From positions 1 to 6,879 of the forward strand of contig DAOVRB010000054.1 of assembly GCA_030628325.1 (NCBI GenBank): DNA of 6,879 nucleotides, in the 5' to 3' direction. Position numbers and translations under genes: made by a program. Positions 1 to 5,674 of the stretch are shown here, in pieces. The notes under the pieces were generated by a model. The model made no database searches, was not told the DNA's origin, and saw only the letters and a program-made list of their open reading frames with translations. Position 1 is the first letter of the stretch; every line of letters begins with the position of its first letter. The stretch is from Methanomicrobiaceae archaeon (lineage in GTDB: Archaea; Halobacteriota; Methanomicrobia; Methanomicrobiales; Methanomicrobiaceae).

Positions 1-65
1 TTGGAGGTAAGTGCAACCAGGTCTTCACGTTCATCTTTGGAAAGTGTCACAATGTATTTTTTCAT
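1..65 (-). CDS. Partial N-terminus of an IS630-like transposase
   Basis: The first 21 codons of a minus-strand gene are visible, read from the ATG at 65-63 and running off the left edge. They translate as MKKYIVTLSKDEREDLVALTS. This opening (MKKYIVTLSK-E-R--L) resembles the start of IS630-family transposases, in which an N-terminal helix-turn-helix precedes a DDE domain. An AAGGGA SD-like sequence lies 6 nt upstream of the ATG, inside the loop of a hairpin. Only the leader of the protein is in the window, so the catalytic domain and intactness cannot be judged. If the call is right, the left end of an insertion sequence lies between this gene and nop5 at 226. The family assignment rests on one short stretch from memory. 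Confidence 0.55.
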   Translation of the reverse strand, partial: MKKYIVTLSKDEREDLVALTS

Positions 66-89
66 AATCAATCCCTTAGGTTGATTATG
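63..89 (-). repeat. Hairpin over the transposase start codon
   Basis: CATAATCAA (63-71) is followed by a 9-nt spacer and its exact reverse complement TTGATTATG (81-89). On the minus strand the start codon lies at the end of the second arm and the SD-like AAGGGA lies in the loop. The element could be an operator or a translation-limiting hairpin. A TATA-like run sits at about 92-107 (ATAAATATATA region). If that is the promoter, the transcript may start inside the hairpin, which favours a DNA operator. The palindrome is seen; its role is inferred. Confidence 0.45.
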
Positions 90-187
90 GAATTATAAAT
101 ATATAACTATTGCGACAGATCATGCGTGACGTGACACTAGTGCTGATCTGGCAGGACAGACTCCGGATGCCTGCTGAGTCTTACAGG

Positions 188-202
188 ATATAGGTAAATA
201 TC
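188..202 (+). promoter_or_regulatory. Possible TATA element for nop5-fibrillarin
   Basis: An AT-rich stretch with TAAATATC at about 195-202 lies some 25-30 bp before the ATG at 226, the distance expected of an archaeal TATA box for a leaderless or nearly leaderless transcript. No SD sequence precedes the ATG, which fits. The match to the TATA consensus is modest. Confidence 0.3.
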
Positions 203-225
203 AATCTCACTGATGTATTATTAAT

Positions 226-1083
226 ATGCAGTATTACTGGTTCGGTGATGTGGATGAGGGCAGGTGTACTGTTGCCGGCGGGGATTACACGGCACTTGCA
301 GAACGGCTGTCATCCATTGTTACCAGTATGGAGACTTTTATCCCGCTCTCTGTGGAGCAGGCGTGTGAGTGCGGGTTTGCGGCTGATGCTCCTGATTATT
401 ACGGGCATCTTCGGAAATTATGCATAAATATTGCAGAGGAGAAGATTGCAGATCTCTACGGTCAGGGAGATATGGAGCTTCTGCAGATGGTCCGTATGCT
501 GGATGATATGGATAATGTAATCAACCTTCTTACTGAGCGTGCGACGGAATGGTATCTTATTAAGAATCCGGGTTTTTCAAGGAAATATAAGTCCATGAAT
601 GCAAAGAAGATGCTCTCTGTTATCAAAAGGGAGCGTTCATCTTCACTTGGGCGGCTTGCGGGTGAAATTGACCGGATGGTATCGTCACGCACGACTCTTA
701 TGAAGGAGATTTCCGGGAGGGCTGATGTGATTCTTCCAAACTGCAGTGCACTTGTGGGCGGACTGGTTGCGGCACGCCTGATGTCGCGTGCGGGCGGTCT
801 TGAACAGTTTTCACGCATGCCGGGTTCAACGATTCAGGTGCTTGGGGCTGAGAATGCACTTTTTACGCATATCAGGTCCGGCAGTCCGTCTCCCAAGCAT
901 GGTATTATTTTCCAGCACCGGAGGGTGCATAATGCACCCCGGCCGGTCAGGGGGAAGGTGTCACGGGCAGTTGCCGGCAAACTTTCGATTGCTGCACGGC
1001 TGGATTATTTCAGGGGTGAACTAATGCCTGAATTTATTGAAAAAGCCCAGAAACGGATTGATGATGTGGGGCTGACAGAATGA
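226..1083 (+). CDS. nop5: Nop5 (Nop56/58-like) scaffold of box C/D sRNP
   Basis: This is the core scaffold protein of the archaeal box C/D small ribonucleoprotein. It binds the L7Ae-kink-turn RNA, dimerises through a coiled coil and holds fibrillarin on the guide RNA for 2'-O-methylation of rRNA and tRNA. The N-terminus (MQYYWFGDVDEGRC) has the fibrillarin-binding domain pattern. Residues about 85-165 are helical and charged, as expected of the coiled coil. The Nop domain follows at about 165-280, with GAENALF (207-213), PKHGIIFQH (223-231) and RGKVSRAVAGKLSIAARLDYF (242-262), a near-signature for the family. The 285-residue length matches the short archaeal form without a long lysine/glutamate tail. 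The ATG at 226 starts the conserved N-terminal motif, so no other start is likely. Its stop overlaps the fibrillarin start (ATGA). Confidence 0.95.
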   Translation: MQYYWFGDVDEGRCTVAGGDYTALAERLSSIVTSMETFIPLSVEQACECGFAADAPDYYGHLRKLCINIAEEKIADLYGQGDMELLQMVRMLDDMDNVINLLTERATEWYLIKNPGFSRKYKSMNAKKMLSVIKRERSSSLGRLAGEIDRMVSSRTTLMKEISGRADVILPNCSALVGGLVAARLMSRAGGLEQFSRMPGSTIQVLGAENALFTHIRSGSPSPKHGIIFQHRRVHNAPRPVRGKVSRAVAGKLSIAARLDYFRGELMPEFIEKAQKRIDDVGLTE

Positions 1084-1721
1084 TTATGATTAATGGTGTG
1101 CTGGTTTCGGCTGGTAAGGGCGGCGTGTACGGCGAAAAAATGTTAAAAGGCCATCGTGTGTGGGACCCGTACAGGAGCAAACTTGCCGCTCTTGTGATGC
1201 TGGGTGTGGATATCGATCTCAATGATCAGATGAAGGTGCTGTATCTGGGTGCTGCAAACGGAACGACAGTCTCACATGTGGCTGATTATGTGGATTCTGT
1301 CTATGCCGTAGAGTTTGCACCAAGACCGATGCAGGATCTGATTGAGGTTGCCAGACGGAGGAAGAATGTGATCCCGATAATGGCGGATGCGAATCAGCCC
1401 GGGATATATGCCCCGATGATGGAGGCTGTTGATCTGCTGTACCAGGATGTGGCCCAGTCAAATCAGGTGGAGATTGCACTCAAGAATCTTCCGTTTCTGA
1501 AAAGTGGCGGGACGTTGATCCTGATGCTAAAGACACGGAGTGTGGATGTCAGAAAGACACCAGAAGAGGTCTTTAAGAGTTCAGTTGAAGAACTGGAGTC
1601 TGCCGGTCTCTCGGTGGATTCGGTGACATGGCTTGATCGGTATCAGAGGGATCATGCGGCGATTGTCTGTACGTACGGTGCGGGTGGTGTCGGCGGATCA
1701 TCAAAAAAGTCAGCCACCTGA
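1080..1721 (+). CDS. flpA: Fibrillarin-like rRNA/tRNA 2'-O-methyltransferase
   Basis: This is the catalytic subunit of the box C/D sRNP, transferring methyl from S-adenosylmethionine to ribose 2'-OH at guide-selected sites. The Rossmann-type fold is clear: SAM-binding VLYLGAANGTTVSHVAD (53-69), the acidic AVEFA (76-80), MADANQP (101-107) and DLLYQDVAQ (118-126). The K-D-K-H tetrad of the fibrillarin family can be assigned to K34 (RSKLAA), D123, K151 (MLKTRSVD) and H192 (RDHAAIV). At 213 residues it has normal length. The ATG at 1080 overlaps the nop5 stop as ATGA, indicating translational coupling and a 1:1 complex; an in-frame ATG at 1086 is an alternative start. After the usual RDH-AIV end there is an extra glycine/serine/lysine-rich tail of about 14 residues (200-213). 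Confidence 0.96.
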   Translation: MIMINGVLVSAGKGGVYGEKMLKGHRVWDPYRSKLAALVMLGVDIDLNDQMKVLYLGAANGTTVSHVADYVDSVYAVEFAPRPMQDLIEVARRRKNVIPIMADANQPGIYAPMMEAVDLLYQDVAQSNQVEIALKNLPFLKSGGTLILMLKTRSVDVRKTPEEVFKSSVEELESAGLSVDSVTWLDRYQRDHAAIVCTYGAGGVGGSSKKSAT

Positions 1722-1994
1722 AAAATACTTTTCAGCCGGTGCATATCGAAGAGTATACACGATCTGCCAGAACCCGATTTGTGTGAACAACTCAACAATT
1801 AACTGGCGCAAAGAGGAAAAATTAATAATATTTTATTCCCGATTTGCGCTAAATATTTGATTTACGGCTAGTACAGGTGCACGATTCTGGCACAGCCTGT
1901 ATGGTGCCAATAAACGTTCACCACTATAATTGTGCATGAAATCCAGAGGTTTTTAGTTCTTTTTCACCGCCGGGTTGATTGCCTGTGAAAATCT
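1722..1994. other. Non-coding gap with several inverted repeats
   Basis: No credible gene lies in this convergent gap between fibrillarin and the minus-strand ATPase. The sequence shows three small inverted repeats. GCGCAAA (1806-1812) pairs with TTTGCGC (1843-1849), with AAAAT/ATTTT arms inside. TACAGG-TGC (1872-1880) pairs with GCA and CCTGTA (1890-1901) with a 3-nt bulge. TGGCAC (1888-1893) pairs with GTGCCA (1904-1909). The last two share bases and exclude each other. A T-rich run follows at 1950-1964. A small RNA or terminator structure is possible but unproven. Confidence 0.4.
1950..1964 (+). terminator. T-rich terminator for the nop5-fibrillarin operon
   Basis: The run TTTTTAGTTCTTTTT lies about 230 nt past the fibrillarin stop on the plus strand. 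Archaeal termination commonly uses such oligo-T tracts. It precedes the convergent ATPase gene, where a stop would be expected. Confidence 0.4.
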
Positions 1995-3335
1995 TTATAT
2001 TCGGCAAAGCCATCTCCAGAGAGGATAATACTCTATTGTATGTCCCTCTCTTAAAACAGTCTCACAGAGATCCTCTGTAAGGATCATGCCACTTTTAAGT
2101 TTAAACTCTTTGCATGCCCTGATGAGTGAATTCTCTTCTCTTTTTCGTGTTTTTTCGTTATCTGCATTCCAGCAGACCTGTATCAGTGTCTGAATATTCT
2201 GACCATTTTTCACCACGAAATCCACTTCAAATCCGCCTTTGTCCTTCCAGTAATAGATTTCGTCATAACGTCTGTTTAATTCCAGAAAAACTGCATTCTC
2301 AGCAAGTTTGCCTATATCCAAGGAAAACCTGAATGATACTTCATTTCTTAGTCCGGTATCAATGGCGTATGTTTTTTTATTCTGTTTAAACTGGCTTTTT
2401 AATTTATATGAAAATAAAGGAAGATCCATTATCAACAGAGATTCTTTGAGATAACCTATGTATTTCTCTGCTGTTTCAACTGTTACACTGGAATTTTTTG
2501 CAATACTATTAAAAGAATATTCACCAGTTGTATTTGTCAGCATGAACTGGCAGATTCTTCCTGTGATATCAGAGGATGCACCAAATCTTGAGGCGACATC
2601 CCTTGCAATTATATCATTGTACAGCGCTGTCAGTATTTTTTTGTGGTTGAATTCATCCAGGCCTGTTGATTCGGGAAATCCACCCTCTTCAAGATATGCA
2701 GTCAGGTAGTGCAGAAGTTTCTCCCTGTTGTAGATAAGATAATCCGGTTTGATATTTTCAAAACCTCTCATCCTGAGATATTCTGCAAATGACAGGGGCA
2801 TGACTTTGAATGTGATATGCCTCCCGGTTAACACCCGCCCAATATCATATGAGAGCAGGCTTGCAGAAGATCCGGAAAGGAATATGCAGTCAAATCTTTT
2901 TGTATCATAGAGCATCCTTACCCATTGTTCCCATCCTTTCTTTTGCTGTATCTCATCAAGAAAGAGATGTGATATGTCAGGATTTAATTTGTAGATATCA
3001 GTCAGGATTGTATCAAGGGGTGTAGCGTTTATGGCAGGGTCGTCAAAGTTTAAGAGCATTATGTTTTTTGGGTGTATCCCGCTTTTTATGAGATGGTCTG
3101 CCACCTGATAGAGCACTGTGGTCTTACCTGAACGTCTGACTCCGATTACATCTTTTATATACCGGGTTTTGAGTGTCTTTATTATGGTCTCTGTAATATC
3201 CCGTCTGATTCCGGTAAGTTCATCAGGCACCTTTTTTTCTGCCCACCATGGGTTCCACCTCCATATGGCCTGCTCAATCATATCATCTGATCTGTCTGCC
3301 TCAGTATATATATATGGTTCCACTACAGCAGACAT
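1995..3335 (-). CDS. AAA ATPase with DUF4143 C-terminal domain
   Basis: This 446-residue protein belongs to the large archaeal/bacterial family of AAA ATPases with a DUF4143 tail, whose cellular role is unknown. Walker A is GVRRSGKTT (65-73), Walker B is HLFLDEIQ (123-130), and the sensor-like IFLSGSSASLLS (151-162) and GRHITFKVMPLSFAEYL (171-187) are family hallmarks. A winged-helix-like segment falls at about 255-305. YAIDTGLRN (323-331) opens DUF4143, followed by ENAVFLEL (346-353) and FEVDFVV (369-375), which resemble a PD-(D/E)xK nuclease core. The usual I-E-V-K is replaced by I-Q-V-C-W (385-389), as in many archaeal members, so nuclease activity is doubtful. Length is normal and the frame intact. 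The start is the ATG at 3335; M19 (IEQAIWRWNPWW) is a reasonable alternative. It is divergent from the ORF at 3438. Such genes are often strain-variable. Confidence 0.9.
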   Translation of the reverse strand: MSAVVEPYIYTEADRSDDMIEQAIWRWNPWWAEKKVPDELTGIRRDITETIIKTLKTRYIKDVIGVRRSGKTTVLYQVADHLIKSGIHPKNIMLLNFDDPAINATPLDTILTDIYKLNPDISHLFLDEIQQKKGWEQWVRMLYDTKRFDCIFLSGSSASLLSYDIGRVLTGRHITFKVMPLSFAEYLRMRGFENIKPDYLIYNREKLLHYLTAYLEEGGFPESTGLDEFNHKKILTALYNDIIARDVASRFGASSDITGRICQFMLTNTTGEYSFNSIAKNSSVTVETAEKYIGYLKESLLIMDLPLFSYKLKSQFKQNKKTYAIDTGLRNEVSFRFSLDIGKLAENAVFLELNRRYDEIYYWKDKGGFEVDFVVKNGQNIQTLIQVCWNADNEKTRKREENSLIRACKEFKLKSGMILTEDLCETVLREGHTIEYYPLWRWLCRI

Positions 3336-3375
3336 TAAACGATCTTTATTATCGGGTGTTGTCGAGGGAAAGTTG

Positions 3376-3393
3376 TAATTTATATCTTTTCAC
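3376..3393 (-). promoter_or_regulatory. TATA/BRE promoter, possibly bidirectional
   Basis: On the minus strand GTGAAAA (BRE-like) is followed by GATATAAA (3386-3379), a good archaeal promoter about 45-50 bp before the ATPase ATG. It predicts a short leader without SD. The same bases read TTTATATC (3379-3386) on the plus strand and could also serve the 3438 ORF, though the BRE on that side is weak. Confidence 0.5.
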
Positions 3394-3407
3394 ACCGAAA
3401 TTTCGGT
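3394..3407. promoter_or_regulatory. Perfect 14-bp palindrome, candidate operator
   Basis: ACCGAAATTTCGGT is its own reverse complement. It abuts the BRE of the ATPase promoter on the upstream side, and on the plus strand lies between the TATA-like element and the expected start of transcription for the small ORF. That is where a dimeric regulator would act on both genes. The palindrome is certain; operator function is inferred. Confidence 0.5.
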
Positions 3408-3437
3408 ATTATAGTCGAAAACCAGACTTCCGGGAAT

Positions 3438-3653
3438 GTGTGGTCTTTGACTATACTTTATGTTAGAGATGAGGATTTTATTGTTGAATTTGAGGAAGGG
3501 CACACTCCCGGATTTTACATAATTTATGATATGGAAAATGAACTTTCCTGGCTTTTTGCCAGAAGGAAAATTGATCTCAGAACTTCAGATGATCTAAGCA
3601 GATATTTCAGAAATGAAGTTTTAAGGAGGAGTGAAGTTTGGTATGGAACGTGA
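3438..3653 (+). CDS. Small hypothetical protein, unrecognised
   Basis: A 71-codon frame starts at a GTG and ends in TGA. I do not recognise the family. It looks coding: it is rich in charged residues (VRDEDFIVEFEEGHTPGFY at about 9-27, then ARRKIDLRTSDDLSRYF) with no low-complexity sequence. The plus-strand frame is open back to a stop at 3336 but offers no ATG, GTG or TTG before 3438, and the stretch in between holds the promoter. The start therefore appears to be the GTG, preceded only by a weak CGGGAA. It is divergent from the ATPase and about 190 bp upstream of the toxin-antitoxin pair. It could be a small partner of either, or the C-terminal remnant of a longer gene. Confidence 0.5.
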   Translation: MWSLTILYVRDEDFIVEFEEGHTPGFYIIYDMENELSWLFARRKIDLRTSDDLSRYFRNEVLRRSEVWYGT

Positions 3654-3670
3654 TTGCCGGTTCTCTATTC

Positions 3671-3697
3671 TTCATTTTTCTAATATGTACCTTTTTT
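3671..3697 (+). terminator. T-rich stop after the small ORF
   Basis: Oligo-T runs at about 3674-3679 and 3692-3697 follow the stop at 3653 and precede the promoter of the toxin-antitoxin pair, suggesting the two are separate transcription units. Confidence 0.35.
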
Positions 3698-3779
3698 GAT
3701 TAAAGTTTCTGCCAGAGAGACTGTACTCCACTGTTGAAAGAGCGGGGATTGGTCCTGTCTTGATTTTGGAAGTAATTTA

Positions 3780-3810
3780 TTTATATTTTTGATTTGTATT
3801 ATGTAATAAT
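3780..3810 (+). promoter_or_regulatory. Toxin-antitoxin promoter with operator-like palindrome
   Basis: TTTATATT (3780-3787) is a good TATA element. About 20-25 bp downstream, where transcription should start, lies ATTAT-GTA-ATAAT (3798-3810), a perfect hyphenated palindrome. Antitoxins often repress their own promoter, so this is a candidate autoregulatory site. The motif match is seen; regulation is inferred. Confidence 0.45.
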
Positions 3811-3826
3811 GTTCAGAAAGGTTCAC

Positions 3827-3836
3827 AGGAGGTGGT
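3827..3836 (+). promoter_or_regulatory. Strong Shine-Dalgarno of the antitoxin gene
   Basis: AGGAGGTGGT ends 3 nt before the ATG at 3840 and closely matches the anti-SD complement. It fixes the antitoxin start and contrasts with the SD-less starts of nop5 and the DUF1614 gene. Confidence 0.75.
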
Positions 3837-3839
3837 CAG

Positions 3840-4127
3840 ATGATAACAGTTGAAGGTATTAGCCAGATTACAGGATTGTCCAGAGAGGAAGTAGTTCATA
3901 GAAGTTTAATATCATTTATCGAAATTGAGATCCGCCTTGCAGAAGAGGATATTGCAGATATCAGGGAGAGATATAATGTTGTATCAAAAGAAGGGCTCTA
4001 TGAGGCAATAAAATCCGGAAAAATAATGAGCCATCCTGCATGGGAAGACTATATTGTATGGAAAAATAAAGAGAAATATATAGAGGATCTAAAAGGGCAA
4101 AGGCAAACTTCGGGCGATGATATTTAA
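3840..4127 (+). CDS. Putative TumA-like antitoxin
   Basis: This 95-residue protein is predicted to neutralise the toxin encoded immediately downstream. It is acidic and mostly helical: VEGISQITGLSREEVVHRSL (4-23) could form a small helix-turn-helix-like unit. The rest (EIEIRLAEEDIADIRERYNVVSKEGLYEAIKSG, then HPAWEDYIVWKNKEKYIEDL at 65-84) has the pattern of the small partners found with DUF6516 toxins, with a conserved W-E-D---W core. It starts at an ATG with a strong SD, and its TAA overlaps the toxin start by 11 bp, as in coupled toxin-antitoxin operons. The antitoxin call depends mainly on gene order and on recognising its neighbour; the protein alone would be hypothetical. Confidence 0.65.
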   Translation: MITVEGISQITGLSREEVVHRSLISFIEIEIRLAEEDIADIRERYNVVSKEGLYEAIKSGKIMSHPAWEDYIVWKNKEKYIEDLKGQRQTSGDDI

Positions 4128-4494
4128 TATTCATGAAGAAATTGAGAGGATTTCAAAAACTGAATTTGAAGATATAGTTGTTTCAATAAGTCCAGTTGGC
4201 GGTAAAGCCAGATTCCCAAACAAATTAAGAATATTTTTTTATGATGATAGTTTTTTGGATATCTGGCTTTCAATAGACGGAGATTATTCTTATCACTGGG
4301 AAAGAAGAGCACAAAGAGGAGAGATCTATAGGTGGGATAATGCTCATGACCATCCTGAAATTAGTACATTTCCAAAACATTTTCACGATGGTTCACAGAA
4401 AAATATTATTGCAAATGATCTTTCCGGAGATTATTGCGTTGCAATCCGGGAAATATTACAATTCATCAGGTCGGTATTGCTCAAAAAGAACTAA
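4117..4494 (+). CDS. TumE-family (DUF6516) toxin
   Basis: A 125-residue protein of the TumE/DUF6516 family, the toxin half of a type II toxin-antitoxin module. The family's features are visible in order: a strand-rich N-terminus with FPNKLRIFFYDDSFLDIWLSIDGDYSYHWERR (33-64), then IYRWDNAHDHPEISTFPKHFHDGSQ (70-94), and a C-terminal helix VAIREILQFIRSVLL (108-122). The conserved YHWERR, RWDNA-H and FPKHFHDG blocks are rich in histidine, aspartate and arginine and probably form the active or RNA-binding surface. The molecular target is not established as far as I know. The ATG at 4117 lies within the antitoxin's end, so translation is probably coupled. The reading frame is complete and no key block is missing, so the toxin could be functional. 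Confidence 0.8.
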   Translation: MIFNIHEEIERISKTEFEDIVVSISPVGGKARFPNKLRIFFYDDSFLDIWLSIDGDYSYHWERRAQRGEIYRWDNAHDHPEISTFPKHFHDGSQKNIIANDLSGDYCVAIREILQFIRSVLLKKN

Positions 4495-4497
4495 TGT

Positions 4498-4526
4498 TTA
4501 TGATTTTTCTCCGTTTTTTTCTTCTC
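4498..4526 (+). terminator. T-rich terminator after the toxin gene
   Basis: The stretch has an uninterrupted T7 run (4514-4520) preceded by another T-run (4504-4508), starting just after the toxin stop. It is a good candidate for archaeal oligo-T termination. Confidence 0.45.
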
Positions 4527-4664
4527 TGATTGGTATAAAAATAACCCGGATTTGAGTTTTGTTTTGAGGAAGTGCTGTATATCACATTATGATTGTAAAA
4601 AAGGCATTCTGGCACCACCCGTATATTTGCTGACTTTTCTATAGTATCTCAAATGAACAAAACT

Positions 4665-4670
4665 GATATA
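4665..4670 (+). promoter_or_regulatory. Possible TATA element for the DUF1614 gene
   Basis: GATATA lies 28-33 bp before the ATG at 4698, and no SD precedes that ATG, fitting a leaderless transcript. A second AT-rich run (4678-4690) is too close to the ATG to drive it. The match is short. Confidence 0.3.
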
Positions 4671-4697
4671 CGATAACAATATAATATTTTTTCAGTC

Positions 4698-5408
4698 ATG
4701 CGAAGATATTATCTTAGCCCTTTTTCGTTGATTCTGATAATCATATTTGTACTGCTGCTGCTGTTTATGATCCCCTTTTTATTTCTGGGGATTATCGGGG
4801 GTGCGTTTACAAAACTTGGATTTAGCTGGTATCAGGCAGTTTTAATTCTCTTTGTGACTCTTGTCGGGAGTCTCGTTAATATCCCTGTGACCACAGTGGA
4901 GAATAAAGGGACAATTGTTATGGATCGGCCTGCCCCCGGCGGGATGTACGGGCGGTTTTACAATGTACCTGAGCCCTCATTTACAACAACTGTTGCAGTA
5001 AATGTGGGTGGCTGCCTTGTCCCGGTGTTTGTGTCTGCATACCTGATGTACAGGATGATGTTATTTCCCGGTGGTTTTTCAATATTAATATCTGCTCTGA
5101 TTGGTGTCCTTGTGGTTACTGTAGTTACTCACAGGGCGGCCCGACCTGTCAGGGGTCTTGGGATTGCCACCCCGTTTTTCATACCGCCGGCCTGTGCACT
5201 GATATGTGGGATTGTTCTCTCCTGGGGCATCCCGGTTGCGGCACCTGTCATTGCGTATGTCAGCGGGACGTTAGGGACATTGATTGGTGCTGATCTTCTA
5301 AACTTAAAGAGGCTCGGTGAACTGGGTGCGCCTGTGGCGAGTATCGGGGGTGCCGGGACTTTTGATGGTGTGTTTCTGAGTGGGATTATTGCTGCACTGC
5401 TTGCGTGA
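4698..5408 (+). CDS. DUF1614 multi-pass membrane protein
   Basis: A 236-residue integral membrane protein of the DUF1614 family, common in methanogens and of unknown function. The N-terminus (7-34) is a very hydrophobic helix, followed by segments at about 43-62, 98-118, 126-145, 157-178 and 180-198, and a hydrophobic C-terminus (223-236). Family-like motifs are the GSLVNIPV turn after the second helix, VNVGGCLVPV (101-110), THRAARPVRGLGIATPFFIPP (144-164), with conserved prolines and glycines inside membrane segments, and GTLIGADLLNL near 193-203. THRAARPVRG is a likely cytoplasmic basic loop. Length and frame look intact. The start at the ATG gives a short basic N-terminus (MRRYY), as expected for an inserted first helix. 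No operon partner lies beside it in the window. Confidence 0.85.
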   Translation: MRRYYLSPFSLILIIIFVLLLLFMIPFLFLGIIGGAFTKLGFSWYQAVLILFVTLVGSLVNIPVTTVENKGTIVMDRPAPGGMYGRFYNVPEPSFTTTVAVNVGGCLVPVFVSAYLMYRMMLFPGGFSILISALIGVLVVTVVTHRAARPVRGLGIATPFFIPPACALICGIVLSWGIPVAAPVIAYVSGTLGTLIGADLLNLKRLGELGAPVASIGGAGTFDGVFLSGIIAALLA

Positions 5409-5412
5409 GTTC

Positions 5413-5434
5413 CCTCTCTTTTCCCTTCTCCCTC
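5413..5434 (+). terminator. Pyrimidine-rich stop after the DUF1614 gene
   Basis: A C/T-only stretch with short T-runs directly follows the stop. It could terminate the transcript; the T-tracts are short, so this is weak. Confidence 0.25.
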
Positions 5435-5465
5435 AATTAATCACAGTGTTTATGAGGTCTCTCTG

Positions 5466-5493
5466 ACTCACTCACACTTACTCATTCTCACTC
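5466..5493. repeat. Degenerate ACTC microsatellite
   Basis: The run ACTCACTCACACTTACTCAT and the following TCTCACTC form a degenerate 4-bp repeat lying at the 3' end of the minus-strand fragment. Confidence 0.4.
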
Positions 5494-5674
5494 CGTGTCT
5501 GTGGTACAGATTGTCAAATACTTTCAGTTTTTCAACGTAGATCTCAGCGTTATTGTATTTGTATTCCAGACTTGTCTGGATATCCGGGTGTTTCTTTATG
5601 TAGCCTATTGAGGCTGTTTTGCAGCACAATTGTATGTACGTCATGTGAAACCGAGGAGAAACTCCCGCTGTCAC
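5468..5674 (-). pseudogene. Possible gene fragment, unrecognised
   Basis: A 68-codon minus-strand frame whose GTG start and first 15 or so codons lie inside the first copy of the 135-bp repeat. The unique part from about residue 19 onward (KTASIGYIKKHPDIQTSLEY and then KYNNAEIYVEKLKVFDNLYHRHGVRM) has a protein-like, lysine/tyrosine/glutamate-rich composition like genuine methanogen coding sequence. I do not recognise the family. The equivalent start frames in the second and third repeat copies end early. The best reading is the C-terminal remnant of a gene whose 5' part was replaced by the repeat array. A chance ORF is also possible. Confidence 0.3.

Noticed and set aside
125..180. Box C/D guide RNA upstream of nop5
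   Set aside because: Two CTGA motifs are suitably spaced, but the box C candidate (GTGACGT) misses two of seven consensus positions and no box C' is convincing.
1643..1703. Box C/D guide RNA antisense to the fibrillarin 3' end
   Set aside because: TGATGA and CTGA occur about 52 nt apart on the minus strand, but without internal boxes or a terminal stem, so chance is likely.
1633..1860. 75-codon plus-strand ORF overlapping the fibrillarin end
   Set aside because: It is in another frame of fibrillarin for its first third and continues into hairpin-containing non-coding DNA; the translation has no protein family pattern.
3118..3466. Two plus-strand ORFs antisense to the ATPase N-terminus
   Set aside because: They mirror the ATPase gene with its Walker A motif and the promoter region; both are shadow frames.
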